Both the position numbers and the translations under genes were made by a program. A model generated the notes under the pieces. The model had not been told where the DNA came from and did not search any database. It saw nothing but the letters and a program-made list of their open reading frames with translations. 64,000 bases of DNA from positions 701,686 through 765,685 of the forward strand of contig NZ_CP024636.1 of assembly GCF_009728735.1 (NCBI RefSeq), read 5' to 3'. Source of the DNA: Pantoea phytobeneficialis. GTDB lineage: Bacteria > Pseudomonadota > Gammaproteobacteria > Enterobacterales > Enterobacteriaceae. The stretch's first letter is position 1. The number at the start of each line of letters is the position of its first letter. This document shows positions 8,708-18,185 of this stretch, in pieces.

Positions 8708-9355
8708 ATGCTACAGGTCTATCTTGTTCGTCACGGTGAAACGGTTTGGAATGCGGCCCGACGCATTCAGGGGCAGTCCGACAGTCCGCTGACGGAAAAA
8801 GGTGAGCAACAAGCCCATCAGGTGGGTGAGCGCGTTAAATCGCTGGGGATTACCCATGTGATTGCCAGCGATTTAGGACGTACTCGTCGCACTGCGGAAA
8901 TTATCGCGGATGCCTGCGGTTGTGGGGTAACGCTTGATGCGCGCCTGCGCGAACTCAATATGGGGGTGCTGGAACAGCGCCCAATCGAAGGGTTGACGGC
9001 GGAAGAAGAGAGCTGGCGGAAAACTCTGGTGGATGGCACCGAAAACGGTCGCATTCCTGGCGGTGAGTCGATGGCGGAGATGGCGGCGCGGATGCACGCG
9101 GCGTTAAATGATTGTCTCGGATTACCGGCAGGCAGTCGTCCGCTGATTGTCAGCCACGGTATGGCACTTGGCGTGCTGGTCAGTACCATTCTTGGTTTAC
9201 CGGCACATGCCGAACGCCGTTTGCGTCTGCGTAACTGCTCCATCTCTCGCGTTGACCATCAGCAGAGCGCCTGGCTGGCAGCAGGTTGGGTGGTGGAGAC
9301 GGCCGGGGATGTGTCACATCTTGATGCACCAGCGCTGGATGAATTGCAACGCTGA
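8708..9355 (+). CDS. gpmB: Histidine phosphatase family protein GpmB
   Basis: Member of the phosphoglycerate-mutase-like histidine phosphatases, 215 aa, the same length as E. coli YtjC/GpmB. LVRHGETVWN at residues 6-15 holds the phospho-accepting histidine (H9); IVSHGMALG near 150 holds the second histidine. The family includes true mutases and phosphatases, so the exact substrate is uncertain despite the name. The gene is single, ends before a bidirectional terminator, and faces rob. Confidence 0.93.
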   Translation: MLQVYLVRHGETVWNAARRIQGQSDSPLTEKGEQQAHQVGERVKSLGITHVIASDLGRTRRTAEIIADACGCGVTLDARLRELNMGVLEQRPIEGLTAEEESWRKTLVDGTENGRIPGGESMAEMAARMHAALNDCLGLPAGSRPLIVSHGMALGVLVSTILGLPAHAERRLRLRNCSISRVDHQQSAWLAAGWVVETAGDVSHLDAPALDELQR

Positions 9356-9366
9356 AGCGCAATATG

Positions 9367-9393
9367 AAAATGCCGTCATGACGACGGCATTTT
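9367..9393. terminator. Bidirectional terminator between gpmB and rob
   Basis: Perfect 11-bp arms (AAAATGCCGTC and GACGGCATTTT) around a 5-nt loop, with T runs on both strands, placed between two convergent genes. Confidence 0.9.
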
Positions 9394-9397
9394 GCTG

Positions 9398-10279
9398 TTA
9401 GCGTTCCTGCATCGGACGGATCGGAATCAGATACTCGCAGCGAATCTCGGTAGGTGGCTCACTACGCTTCTTGCCACCGTGGGTGAAGAAACGTTCGATA
9501 TCTTGCCCCTGACGACGTACCAGGCCCAGCGTGGGCATGCAAGTCCCGTACAGCAGCAGAATAAATTCCTGCAACGCGGTACGCGGTCCGTTATAGGTGA
9601 ACTGCACATAATCACCCGCTTCCAGAATCACACTCTGATTGGATTGCATGCTTTTTGCCAGTTGATCGGCAGGCACCGCGGTGGTGTAGAGAATCTCCTG
9701 CTCATCATCCTTTTCATGGCTGGCGCGTACCTGATGCAAGCCATACAGCACCGGCGGCACGGTATCGGTTTCCAGCAGGAACTGTTTCCAGAAATGCACA
9801 CGCATTTCGTCGCGATAGCTGGAGATCTGCTCCAGCGTGCAGCTGTAGCTTTGGGTTTGACCCACCAACACCGTTTCCGGCAGCGTGACAAACTGCGGCT
9901 CAGGCATGTGGTTATCTTCCAGACGAATCGGCGGGCGGATACCGAAGGAGTTCCAGTCTGACGAACGACGATACCAGGCGGGCGTCTGATTAAACTGCTT
10001 TTTGAACGCACGGGTAAAGGTCTGCTGGGAATCGAAACGGTATTGCAGGGCGATGTCGAGTATCGGGCGGCTGGTGAGGCGTAACGCCACCGCGGCCTTA
10101 GACAGCCGGCGAGCGCGGATATAAGCGCCGATCGCGTGGCCTGTCACGTCCTTAAACATGCGCTGCAGATGCCATTTGGAATAGCCCGCTTTCAGGGCGA
10201 CATTATCCAGTGAAAGGGGTTGATCCAGATGGCTCTCCAGCCAGACAAGCAAATCGCGAATGATACCGGCTTGGTCCAT
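9398..10279 (-). CDS. rob: Right origin-binding transcription factor Rob
   Basis: AraC/XylS-type activator, 293 aa (289 in E. coli), binding mar/sox/rob boxes of efflux, superoxide and solvent-tolerance genes. Residues 1-105 contain two helix-turn-helix units (LSLDNVALKAGYSKWHLQRMFK and RPILDIALQYRFDSQQTFTRAFKKQF). Residues about 125-290 form the GyrI-like effector domain that binds bile salts and fatty acids in E. coli. Divergent from creA. Confidence 0.96.
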   Translation of the reverse strand: MDQAGIIRDLLVWLESHLDQPLSLDNVALKAGYSKWHLQRMFKDVTGHAIGAYIRARRLSKAAVALRLTSRPILDIALQYRFDSQQTFTRAFKKQFNQTPAWYRRSSDWNSFGIRPPIRLEDNHMPEPQFVTLPETVLVGQTQSYSCTLEQISSYRDEMRVHFWKQFLLETDTVPPVLYGLHQVRASHEKDDEQEILYTTAVPADQLAKSMQSNQSVILEAGDYVQFTYNGPRTALQEFILLLYGTCMPTLGLVRRQGQDIERFFTHGGKKRSEPPTEIRCEYLIPIRPMQER

Positions 10280-10474
10280 AAAACATCCTCATAACTCTCT
10301 GGTGGCGCAACTTATGAAGTCGTCGAATAATAGCACGAAATGCAAAAAGGCGAGAGGGCGGTTTTGTAAGTCGACTGTGCTACATCAATGCGGGTTGTTA
10401 CCCATTTGGTTTGGTTCTGTTATCGATTGCCAGTACATTACATTCTCATCTATTCCGTTTGCAATGGTAACTCC

Positions 10475-10948
10475 ATGACAATAGCTCGCCTTCTTATAGT
10501 CACCCTGGCAACATATGCCTTCGCGGGATCCCTCCAGGCAGAGGAGATCGGCTCAGTTGACACGGTTTTCAAGATGTTTGGCCCCGATCATAAGATCGTG
10601 GTGGAAGCCTTTGATGACCCCGATGTAAAAAATGTAACCTGTTATATCAGCCGGGCGAAAACCGGTGGGATCAAAGGCGGATTAGGTCTGGCCGAGGACA
10701 CTTCCGATGCGGCGATTTCCTGCCAGCAGGTAGGGCCGGTTACGCTGAGCGATAAAATTGCGCAAGGTAAAGCGCAGGGGGATGTGGTGTTCCAGAAGCG
10801 CACATCGCTGGTTTTTAAGAAGCTACAGGTTGTACGCTTTTATGATCAAAAGCGCAACGCGCTGGTCTACCTGGCCTACTCAGATAAAGTGGTGGAAGGC
10901 TCGCCAAAAAACGCGCTGAGCGCTGTGCCGATTATGCCCTGGCATTAA
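10475..10948 (+). CDS. creA: CreA family periplasmic protein
   Basis: 157-aa exported protein of unknown function, very similar over its whole length to E. coli CreA. Residues 1-22 are a signal peptide ending LQA, followed by [25 protein letters not shown] chose the ATG at 10475 because upstream in-frame starts would precede the signal peptide with non-matching sequence; the ribosome site is weak. In E. coli creA heads creABCD, but here no creB, creC or creD follows. The next gene is arcA, convergent. Confidence 0.9.
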   Translation: MTIARLLIVTLATYAFAGSLQAEEIGSVDTVFKMFGPDHKIVVEAFDDPDVKNVTCYISRAKTGGIKGGLGLAEDTSDAAISCQQVGPVTLSDKIAQGKAQGDVVFQKRTSLVFKKLQVVRFYDQKRNALVYLAYSDKVVEGSPKNALSAVPIMPWH

Positions 10949-10968
10949 CAACAGGCTGGCACCTATTC

Positions 10969-10996
10969 GTAGCGGCGCGATTTATCGCGCCGCTAC
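10969..10996. repeat. Short palindromic repeat, single unit (copy 1)
   Basis: GTAGCGGCGCGA-TTTA-TCGCGCCGCTAC: perfect 12-bp arms around a 4-nt loop, between convergent creA and arcA. The same unit recurs at 18111, 34914 and 50904. As RNA it would also act as a strong hairpin at both gene ends. Confidence 0.9.
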
Positions 10997-11014
10997 AGAA
11001 CAGATATGTGCAGA

Positions 11015-11731
11015 TTAGTCCTGCAACTCACCGCAGAAGCGATAACCTTCGCCATGAATGGTGGCGATGATTTCTGGGGTATCCGGCGTAGATTCGAAAT
11101 GCTTACGGATACGGCGGATGGTGACATCCACGGTGCGGTCATGCGGCTTCAGCTCGCGACCGGTCATCTTTTTCAGCAGGTCAGCACGGGTCTGAATTTT
11201 GCCTGGGTTTTCGCAGAAGTGCAGCATGGCGCGGAATTCACTGCGCGGCAGCTTGTACTGCTCGCCGTTCGGGCTGATCAGTGAGCGGCTGTTGATATCC
11301 AGCTCCCAACCGTTGAAACGATAGCTTTCCACCTGACGACGCTCCTCATTGGGCATCGCCAGATTCATGGTACGCGACAACAGGTTACGCGCACGGATGG
11401 TCAGCTCACGCGGATTAAATGGCTTGGTGATGTAATCATCCGCGCCAATTTCCAGACCAAGGATTTTGTCCACTTCATTATCACGGCCGGTGAGGAACAT
11501 CAGCGCTACGTTCGCCTGCTCACGCAGTTCACGCGCCAGCAACAAGCCGTTTTTGCCCGGCAGGTTGATGTCCATAATCACCAGATTGACGTCGTTTTCC
11601 GTCAGAACCTGATGCATTTCGGCGCCGTCGGTGGCTTCATAGACCATGTAACCTTCAGCCTCAAAAATGCTTTTGAGGGTGTTACGCGTGACCAGTTCGT
11701 CTTCAACGATAAGAATGTGCGGGGTCTGCAT
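11015..11731 (-). CDS. arcA: Response regulator ArcA
   Basis: OmpR-family response regulator, 238 aa, the partner of sensor ArcB in repressing respiratory and TCA-cycle genes when oxygen is low. Residues 1-120 are the receiver domain with acidic pocket near D11 and phosphorylation site D54 (VIMDINLPG); LTGRD and [10 protein letters not shown] complete it. Residues about 135-235 are the winged-helix DNA-binding domain ([25 protein letters not shown]). Nearly identical in length and sequence to E. coli ArcA. A long upstream region carries an FNR box. Confidence 0.98.
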   Translation of the reverse strand: MQTPHILIVEDELVTRNTLKSIFEAEGYMVYEATDGAEMHQVLTENDVNLVIMDINLPGKNGLLLARELREQANVALMFLTGRDNEVDKILGLEIGADDYITKPFNPRELTIRARNLLSRTMNLAMPNEERRQVESYRFNGWELDINSRSLISPNGEQYKLPRSEFRAMLHFCENPGKIQTRADLLKKMTGRELKPHDRTVDVTIRRIRKHFESTPDTPEIIATIHGEGYRFCGELQD

Positions 11732-12340
11732 GTTTCGCTACCTAAAATTTGCCAACAAATCGAAAACAGGGCGTACGGCGGTTGCACTTACTGTTAATCG
11801 TAACAGCATGCCGTTCGCAACCGGTGTACGAAATAATCTTCGGAATACACCATCCATCTACGTCAACTTCAGTGTTAGCTCAGCCAGTCAGGATGAATAT
11901 TTGCGTGCCCCGTGGGTATCGGACTGGCGCTTATCCTAACCGTATTAACAGCAACCTAACAGCACCAACAACAACCGATAAGCATAAAAACAACGCTTCG
12001 TTGACTTATATCAAATGCAAGTGTAGCACGTTAACACTTTTATGAAAAACTTCTCCAGGAATGCCAGCTTAGCTCACAAAAAGCAGCATTTTTGCTACAT
12101 TCCGGCTGCATAATAGCAAAACAAAAACTTGCCGGAAATTATATTTCAATAAGATGATATCTAATGCTTTTATAATAAAATGGCACGGAAATTTAGCTTT
12201 AATACGTTAATTTATGCTACCTCGCGGTTTTATTCTGTTTTAACATCCTTAACATCTTATTTTCTTATATCCGCATGGTTGGTATTTTCCGGTGTGCATG
12301 CCAACATACGCTGAGTTGTTAACAGTTCGATGGAAAAATC
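11732..12340. other. 609-bp AT-rich intergenic region between arcA and lasT
   Basis: Divergent control region with no gene I can support. It is clearly richer in A and T than its neighbours, notably 11960-12260. It should hold the arcA promoters and that of lasT. E. coli has the tiny gene yjjY here. Short open frames exist (for example 11749-12045 plus), but none has a good ribosome site or a convincing match. An FNR box lies at 12001-12014. Confidence 0.6.
12001..12014. promoter_or_regulatory. FNR box upstream of arcA
   Basis: TTGACTTATATCAA differs from the FNR consensus TTGAT-N4-ATCAA at one base. It lies about 270 bp before the arcA start; E. coli arcA is likewise activated by FNR from a distal promoter. 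FNR and Crp half-sites are similar, but the spacing and half-sites here fit FNR better. Confidence 0.55.
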
Positions 12341-13027
12341 ATGCATTTCCCCCTCATTCTTGTCTCTCCCGCCCGACCAGAAAATATCGGTGCCGCCGCC
12401 CGTGCCATGAAAACCATGGGTTTTAGCGAGTTGCGTATTGTCGCCAGCGATGCCTGGCAGGATCCGGCGGCCCGACGCGTGGCGCACGGCGCAGGCGAAA
12501 TCCTTGATAGCGTAAAAACTTATGACACGCTTAGTGACGCACTTCAGGACGTGGACTTCTCTGTCGCGACCACGGCGCGCAGCCGGGCGAAGTTCCGTTA
12601 CTACGCCACACCCGCACAAGTGGAAACCATTTTGCAGGAGAAACGCCAGTGGCTGAGCCGGATAGCGCTGGTGTTTGGCCGCGAGGATAGCGGATTGACC
12701 AATGAGGAGCTGGAACAGGTAGACCTGCTCACCGGCATTCCGATGGCAAACGACTATCCCTCGCTCAATCTCGGTCAGGCAGTGATGGTGTATTGCTACC
12801 AACTTTCTGCGCTGAATCAGGTGGCGGCCCAGCCCGCAGCGATGGCGGATGCGCAGCAGTTGCAGGCGTTGCGGGTGCGTTTCCAGCAATTGTTGGTTCG
12901 TCTGGCAGTGGACGACGATGCCAAGATGGTGGACTGGATCGATCAACGTATCGGTTTGCTGGAACAACGTGACAGCGCCATGCTGCACCGTCTGCTGCAC
13001 GACGTAGAAAAAAAAACTTATAGATAA
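12341..13027 (+). CDS. lasT: SPOUT-family RNA methyltransferase LasT (YjtD)
   Basis: Predicted RNA 2'-O-methyltransferase of 228 aa, the same length as E. coli YjtD/LasT; the target RNA is not known to me. Start ILVSPARPENIGAAARAMKTMG is the family N-terminus (ENIG motif). GREDSGLTNEEL and PSLNLGQAVMVYCYQL form the knotted S-adenosylmethionine site of SpoU/TrmH enzymes. TrmJ is related but has a different gene context. It precedes the thr operon, as in E. coli. Confidence 0.9.
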   Translation: MHFPLILVSPARPENIGAAARAMKTMGFSELRIVASDAWQDPAARRVAHGAGEILDSVKTYDTLSDALQDVDFSVATTARSRAKFRYYATPAQVETILQEKRQWLSRIALVFGREDSGLTNEELEQVDLLTGIPMANDYPSLNLGQAVMVYCYQLSALNQVAAQPAAMADAQQLQALRVRFQQLLVRLAVDDDAKMVDWIDQRIGLLEQRDSAMLHRLLHDVEKKTYR

Positions 13028-13159
13028 TAACTCGGGTAAATCCTGACTTTGCAGTGACAGATCGGGGGTTGTGGCTATTTGCTGAACGATCCCGATGGCA
13101 TTTTCCGGGCAAAGCGCAGCACTGCGTAGTGGCGAAAAATCCGGCTTAGGACAAATTCG

Positions 13160-13188
13160 TTGACTTAACGTGCGCTTTGCTTTAATTC
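13160..13188 (+). promoter_or_regulatory. thr operon promoter
   Basis: TTGACT (13160-13165), a 17-nt spacer, then TAATTC (13183-13188), about 45 nt before the leader peptide start. The -35 matches that of E. coli thr; the -10 is weak. TTTAAT two bases upstream is an alternative -10. Confidence 0.5.
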
Positions 13189-13231
13189 TGGAAGGCAGAC
13201 GGACAATCAAGACAGACAGAAAAAAATCTCA

Positions 13232-13303
13232 ATGCGTACAAACAGCCTGAACACCACCATTATTATTACCACCACCATTACCACAGGTAACGGTGCGGGC
13301 TGA
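13232..13303 (+). CDS. thrL: thr operon leader peptide
   Basis: 23-residue peptide whose middle is almost only threonine and isoleucine (8 Thr, 4 Ile) and which ends ITTGNGAG as in E. coli ThrL. Slow translation when charged Thr- or Ile-tRNA is scarce favours the anti-terminator over the hairpin at 13328-13359. Its N-terminus (MRTNSLN) differs from the E. coli MKRIS start. Confidence 0.95.
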   Translation: MRTNSLNTTIIITTTITTGNGAG

Positions 13304-13327
13304 CGCATACAGGAAAAACAAAAAAGA

Positions 13328-13359
13328 AGCCCGCACCTAACCAGTGCGGGCTTTTTTTT
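13328..13359 (+). terminator. thr attenuator
   Basis: AGCCCGCAC and GTGCGGGCT form a perfect 9-bp GC-rich stem followed by eight T. The left arm pairs alternatively with the end of thrL (GTGCGGGCT at 13293-13301), giving the anti-terminator logic. Confidence 0.93.
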
Positions 13360-13386
13360 CGGCATAAATTCAGGAGAGCTTTAACC

Positions 13387-15849
13387 ATGCGAGTGCTGAA
13401 ATTCGGCGGGACCTCGGTAGCCAATGCGGAACGTTTTCTCCGCGTGGCAGACATTCTGGAAAGCAATGCGCAACAGGGACAGGTTGCAACCGTACTCTCT
13501 GCGCCAGCGAAAATTACCAATCATCTGGTGGCGATGATTGAGAAAACCATTAGCGGGCAGGATGCGTTGCCGAATATCAGCGATGCCGAACGTATTTTTG
13601 CCGAGCTGTTGCAGGGGTTGGCCGATGCACAGCCGGGCTTCGATTATGATGGATTGAAGACTCGCGTTGACCTCGAATTTGCTCAACTTAAGCAGGTGCT
13701 GCATGGCATCAGCCTGCTGGGACAGTGCCCGGATGCGGTCAATGCTGCCATCATCTGCCGGGGTGAGAAGCTGTCCATCGCCATTATGGAAGCGCTGCTC
13801 CAGGCGCGCGGCTACAAAGTGACGGTCATCGACCCGGTGGAAAAACTGCTGGCCGTCGGCCACTACCTTGAATCTACCGTGGATATCAATGAATCCACCC
13901 GCCGTATCGCCGCCAGCCAGATCCCTGCCGATCATATGATCCTGATGGCCGGTTTCACCGCCGGAAACGAGCGTGGCGAACTGGTGGTGCTGGGCCGTAA
14001 CGGTTCTGACTATTCGGCAGCGGTACTGGCGGCCTGTCTGCGTGCTGACTGTTGTGAAATCTGGACTGACGTCGATGGCGTCTATACCTGTGACCCGCGT
14101 CAGGTGCCGGATGCGCGCCTGCTGAAGTCCATGTCCTATCAGGAGGCAATGGAGCTGTCGTACTTTGGTGCCAAAGTGCTGCACCCCCGCACCATCGCCC
14201 CGATTGCCCAGTTCCAGATTCCCTGCCTGATTAAAAACACCGCTAACCCGCAAGCACCCGGCACCTTAATTGGTGGCGAAGGTGAGCATGATGAAAACCC
14301 GGTAAAAGGCATCACTAATCTCAACAACATGGCGATGTTTAACGTCTCCGGACCGGGGATGAAAGGCATGGTTGGCATGGCGGCACGCGTGTTTGCTGCG
14401 ATGTCGCGCACCGGTATCTCGGTGGTGTTGATTACCCAATCCTCTTCCGAGTACAGCATCAGCTTCTGCGTGCCGCAGAACGAGCTGGCGCGCGCGCGCC
14501 GCGTGCTGGAAGATGAATTCTACCTCGAATTGAAAGACGGCTTGCTGGACCCGCTGGAAGTGGTCGAGCAACTGGCGATTATCTCGGTGGTCGGTGACGG
14601 CATGCGTACCCTGCGTGGCATCTCTGCCAAGTTCTTCTCCGCGCTGGCGCGAGCCAATATCAATATCGTGGCCATTGCCCAGGGTTCCTCGGAGCGTTCC
14701 ATCTCTGCCGTGGTGAGCAACGATGAAGTCACTACTGGCGTGCGTGTGGTGCACCAGATGCTGTTTGCCACCGATCAGGTGATTGAAGTGTTCGTGGTCG
14801 GTGTCGGCGGCGTCGGCGCGGCGTTGCTGGAGCAGCTACATCGTCAGCAGGCGTGGCTGAAGCAAAAGCATATCGATTTGCGGGTGTGTGGCATCGCTAA
14901 CTCGCGCGCGTTGCTGACCAACGTGCACGGCATCGATCTCAGTAACTGGAAAGGGGCGCTGGCGGAAGCCAAAGAACCGTTCAATCTTGGTCGTCTGATC
15001 CGTCTGGTGAAAGAGTATCACCTGCTGAACCCGGTGATTGTCGATTGTACTTCGAGCCAGGCGGTGGCCGATCAGTACGCGGATTTCCTCGCGGATGGTT
15101 TCCATGTCGTGACGCCGAACAAAAAGGCCAACACCTCTTCATGGAATTATTACCAGCAGATGCGTGCGGCAGCGGAGAAATCGCGCCGTAAGTTCCTGTA
15201 TGACACCAACGTGGGGGCGGGTTTGCCGGTGATCGAGAACCTGCAAAATCTGCTGAATGCCGGTGATGAGCTGATCAAATTCTCCGGTATTCTTTCCGGC
15301 TCGCTGTCGTTTATTTTCGGCAAGCTGGATGAGGGCGTTTCCCTGTCTGAAGCGACCAAAATGGCGCGAGACATGGGCTTCACCGAACCGGATCCGCGTG
15401 ATGACCTGTCGGGCACCGATGTGGCGCGTAAGCTGCTGATTCTGGCGCGTGAAGCGGGACATCAACTGGAGCTGAGCGATATCGAGATCGAACCGCTGCT
15501 GCCTGCCAGTCTGACGGAGATTGCTGACGTTGAGCAATTCATGCAGCGTTTGCCGGAACTGGACAACGCCTTTGCGGCGCGCGTTGCCAAAGCGCGTGAT
15601 GAAGGTAAAGTGTTACGCTTCGTCGGTGCCATCGAAGAGGGTGGTGCTTGCAAAGTGAAAATTGATGCAGTGGACAGTAACGATCCGCTGTTTAAAGTCA
15701 AAAATGGCGAAAACGCCCTGGCGTTCTATAGCCGTTATTATCAGCCGATCCCGCTGGTTCTGCGTGGATACGGTGCCGGGAATGATGTGACCGCAGCCGG
15801 TGTGTTTGCCGATCTGCTGCGCACGCTGTCGTGGAAGTTGGGAGTTTGA
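13387..15849 (+). CDS. thrA: Bifunctional aspartokinase I / homoserine dehydrogenase I
   Basis: 820-aa fusion enzyme performing the first and third steps from aspartate to threonine. Residues 1-285 are the kinase domain ([40 protein letters not shown]). About 310-460 hold two ACT regulatory domains for threonine feedback. From about 465 comes homoserine dehydrogenase ([15 protein letters not shown] nucleotide fold; [24 protein letters not shown]). AGGAGA lies upstream of the ATG. First structural gene of thrLABC; thrB starts 2 nt after its stop. Confidence 0.98.
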   Translation: MRVLKFGGTSVANAERFLRVADILESNAQQGQVATVLSAPAKITNHLVAMIEKTISGQDALPNISDAERIFAELLQGLADAQPGFDYDGLKTRVDLEFAQLKQVLHGISLLGQCPDAVNAAIICRGEKLSIAIMEALLQARGYKVTVIDPVEKLLAVGHYLESTVDINESTRRIAASQIPADHMILMAGFTAGNERGELVVLGRNGSDYSAAVLAACLRADCCEIWTDVDGVYTCDPRQVPDARLLKSMSYQEAMELSYFGAKVLHPRTIAPIAQFQIPCLIKNTANPQAPGTLIGGEGEHDENPVKGITNLNNMAMFNVSGPGMKGMVGMAARVFAAMSRTGISVVLITQSSSEYSISFCVPQNELARARRVLEDEFYLELKDGLLDPLEVVEQLAIISVVGDGMRTLRGISAKFFSALARANINIVAIAQGSSERSISAVVSNDEVTTGVRVVHQMLFATDQVIEVFVVGVGGVGAALLEQLHRQQAWLKQKHIDLRVCGIANSRALLTNVHGIDLSNWKGALAEAKEPFNLGRLIRLVKEYHLLNPVIVDCTSSQAVADQYADFLADGFHVVTPNKKANTSSWNYYQQMRAAAEKSRRKFLYDTNVGAGLPVIENLQNLLNAGDELIKFSGILSGSLSFIFGKLDEGVSLSEATKMARDMGFTEPDPRDDLSGTDVARKLLILAREAGHQLELSDIEIEPLLPASLTEIADVEQFMQRLPELDNAFAARVAKARDEGKVLRFVGAIEEGGACKVKIDAVDSNDPLFKVKNGENALAFYSRYYQPIPLVLRGYGAGNDVTAAGVFADLLRTLSWKLGV

Positions 15850-15851
15850 TG

Positions 15852-16781
15852 ATGGTAAAAATTTATGCACCGGCCTCGATAGGTAACGTCAGCGTCGGCT
15901 TTGATGTGCTTGGCGCGGCGGTTTCGCCGGTGGATGGCACCCTGCTGGGTGATTGTGTGTCGGTCGAGGCGGCCGACCGCTTTAGCCTGGTAAACAAAGG
16001 GCGCTTCGTCAGCAAACTGCCGGACAATCCACAGGAAAACATTGTTTATCAGTGCTGGCAGCGTTTTTGTGAAGCGATTGGTAAAGATGTGCCGGTGGCG
16101 ATGACGCTGGAAAAAAACATGCCGATCGGCTCGGGTCTTGGCTCCAGCGCCTGCTCGGTCGTGGCTGGCCTGATGGCGATGAACGAATTTTGCGGCAAAC
16201 CGTTGAATGACACCGAACTGCTGGCATTGATGGGCGAGCTGGAAGGACGTATCTCCGGTAGCGTGCATTACGACAACGTTGCGCCGTGCTTCCTCGGCGG
16301 CGTGCAGTTGATGATTGAAGAGAACGGCATTATCAGCCAGTCAGTGCCGTCGTTTGACGAGTGGCTGTGGGTGATGGCCTATCCGGGCATCAAAGTCTCC
16401 ACCGCTGAAGCGCGTGCGATTCTACCGGCGCAGTATCGTAAACAGGACATCATCAAACACGGTCGTTTACTGGGCGGTTTCATCCATGCCTGTCATACTC
16501 AGCAGCCAGAACTGGCCGCGAAGCTGATGCAGGATGTGGTGGCGGAGCCGTATCGCACCAAACTGCTGCCGGGCTTTGCGGAAGCACGCCAGGCAGCAGC
16601 CGATATTGGCGCGCTGGCCTGCGGTATTTCGGGTTCCGGCCCGACACTTTTCGCCGTTTGCAACGAGATGGCAACGGCACAGCGGATGGCAGACTGGCTG
16701 AGCCAGCACTATCTGCAAAATGAAGAAGGTTTCGTCCATATCTGCCGTCTTGATACGGCTGGCGCACGTAAATTGGGATAA
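15852..16781 (+). CDS. thrB: Homoserine kinase
   Basis: Phosphorylates homoserine with ATP, giving O-phosphohomoserine. 309 aa, with the GHMP-kinase phosphate loop [13 protein letters not shown] near residue 90 and the C-terminal [11 protein letters not shown] motif. The ATG at 15852 ([12 protein letters not shown]) matches the E. coli start; a more distant in-frame start would overlap thrA. Its stop is 3 nt from thrC. Confidence 0.98.
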   Translation: MVKIYAPASIGNVSVGFDVLGAAVSPVDGTLLGDCVSVEAADRFSLVNKGRFVSKLPDNPQENIVYQCWQRFCEAIGKDVPVAMTLEKNMPIGSGLGSSACSVVAGLMAMNEFCGKPLNDTELLALMGELEGRISGSVHYDNVAPCFLGGVQLMIEENGIISQSVPSFDEWLWVMAYPGIKVSTAEARAILPAQYRKQDIIKHGRLLGGFIHACHTQQPELAAKLMQDVVAEPYRTKLLPGFAEARQAAADIGALACGISGSGPTLFAVCNEMATAQRMADWLSQHYLQNEEGFVHICRLDTAGARKLG

Positions 16782-16784
16782 CGC

Positions 16785-18068
16785 ATGAAACTCTACAACC
16801 TTAAGGATCATAACGAGCAGGTGAGCTTCGCTCAGGCCGTGAAGCAGGGCCTTGGCTCGCAGCAGGGGCTGTTTTTTCCGCTCGAACTGCCGGAATTTGA
16901 ACTGACCGACATCGATGCGATGCTGGAGATGGATTTTGTTACCCGCAGCAGCAAAATCCTCTCGGCTTACATCGGTGACGAAATTGCCGCACATCAGTTG
17001 GCTGAGCGCGTGAAAAACGCGTTTGCGTTCCCGGCCCCGGTGGCAAAAGTGAGCGACGATGTCGCCTGCCTCGAACTGTTTCATGGCCCGACGCTGGCGT
17101 TCAAAGACTTCGGCGGCCGTTTTATGGCGCAGATGCTTTCGTATGTCAGCGGTGCCGATGAAAAAATCACCATTCTGACCGCCACGTCTGGCGATACCGG
17201 CGCAGCAGTAGCCCATGCGTTTTACGGCATGGAAAACGTGCGCGTGGTGATCCTCTATCCGCAGGGCAAAATCAGCCCGTTGCAGGAAAAATTGTTCTGC
17301 ACCCTGGGGGGGAACATCGAAACCATCGCCATCGACGGCGATTTCGATGCCTGCCAGGCGCTGGTGAAACAAGCCTTTGATGATGAAGAACTGAAAAAGG
17401 CGATCGGCCTGAACTCAGCCAACTCCATCAACATCAGCCGTCTGCTGGCGCAGATTTGCTACTACTTTGAAGCTGTGGCGCAACTGCCGCAGGAAAAACG
17501 CAATCAGCTGGTGGTGTCGGTGCCAAGTGGTAACTTTGGTGACCTGACCGCAGGCCTGCTGGCGAAATCACTCGGTCTGCCGATCAAACGCTTTATCGCT
17601 GCCACCAATGCCAACGATACTGTGCCGCGCTTCCTCGCCAATGGCGAATGGACGCCGCATGCCACCGTTGCCACGCTGTCCAACGCTATGGATGTGAGCC
17701 AGCCGAACAACTGGCCGCGCGTGGAAGAGTTGTTCCGCCGCAAAACCTGGCGTCTGGGCGATCTGGCCTATGGTGCGGTGAGCGACGAAACCACCAAAGC
17801 GACCATGCGTGAGCTGGCAGAAATCGGTTATCTGTCTGAACCGCATGCGGCGATTGCTTATCGTCTGCTGCGCGATCAGTTGCAGGAAGGTGAGTACGGC
17901 CTGTTCCTTGGCACTGCGCATCCGGCGAAGTTCAAGGAGAGCGTGGAAGCGATTCTGGAGCAGACGCTGCCGCTGCCGGAAGCACTGGCTGAGCGTGCCG
18001 ACCTGCCGCTGCTGTCGCATAATTTGAAAGCAGATTTCGCCGCGCTGCGCGCGTTCTTGCTGAAATAA
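16785..18068 (+). CDS. thrC: Threonine synthase
   Basis: Pyridoxal-phosphate enzyme turning O-phosphohomoserine into threonine; 427 aa, normal length. TLAFKDFGGRF near residue 104 carries the cofactor-binding lysine; ATSGDTGAAVAHAF and VPSGNFGDLTAG are the phosphate-binding loops. Last gene of the operon, followed by an intrinsic terminator and a palindromic repeat. Confidence 0.98.
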   Translation: MKLYNLKDHNEQVSFAQAVKQGLGSQQGLFFPLELPEFELTDIDAMLEMDFVTRSSKILSAYIGDEIAAHQLAERVKNAFAFPAPVAKVSDDVACLELFHGPTLAFKDFGGRFMAQMLSYVSGADEKITILTATSGDTGAAVAHAFYGMENVRVVILYPQGKISPLQEKLFCTLGGNIETIAIDGDFDACQALVKQAFDDEELKKAIGLNSANSINISRLLAQICYYFEAVAQLPQEKRNQLVVSVPSGNFGDLTAGLLAKSLGLPIKRFIAATNANDTVPRFLANGEWTPHATVATLSNAMDVSQPNNWPRVEELFRRKTWRLGDLAYGAVSDETTKATMRELAEIGYLSEPHAAIAYRLLRDQLQEGEYGLFLGTAHPAKFKESVEAILEQTLPLPEALAERADLPLLSHNLKADFAALRAFLLK

Positions 18069-18072
18069 CATA

Positions 18073-18103
18073 AGAATGGCTGGCAAATGCCAGCCATTCT
18101 TTT
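18073..18103 (+). terminator. Terminator of the thr operon
   Basis: Perfect 13-bp arms AGAATGGCTGGCA and TGCCAGCCATTCT around two A, with TTT following. Placed between convergent thrC and yaaA, it could serve both. Confidence 0.88.
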
Positions 18104-18110
18104 ATCTGTC

Positions 18111-18182
18111 GTAGCGGCGCGATTTATCGCGCAATTCCGTGCACGGTGTCGGAAAAAACCGCGCGATAAATCGCGCCGTTAC
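18111..18182. repeat. Palindromic repeat pair, inverted (copy 2)
   Basis: Two units in head-to-head orientation: GTAGCGGCGCGATTTATCGC... at 18111-18132 and its inverse at 18161-18182 (one base changed: CGTTAC for CGCTAC), with 28 nt between. Each unit has its own short palindrome, so the pair resembles a bacterial interspersed mosaic element. Confidence 0.9.
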
Positions 18183-18185
18183 GGG

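Noticed and set aside
11749..12045. 98-codon frame in the arcA-lasT gap as a possible yjjY
   Set aside because: No ribosome site, odd composition and no convincing likeness to the small E. coli protein.
12257..13210. 317-codon frame antisense to lasT
   Set aside because: Low-complexity-like composition and no ribosome site; the opposite strand encodes a well-conserved methyltransferase.
18111..18182. Possible CRISPR or attachment-site repeat
   Set aside because: Units are palindromic, inverted and scattered singly or in pairs, with no regular spacers or cas genes; they fit a REP-like family.
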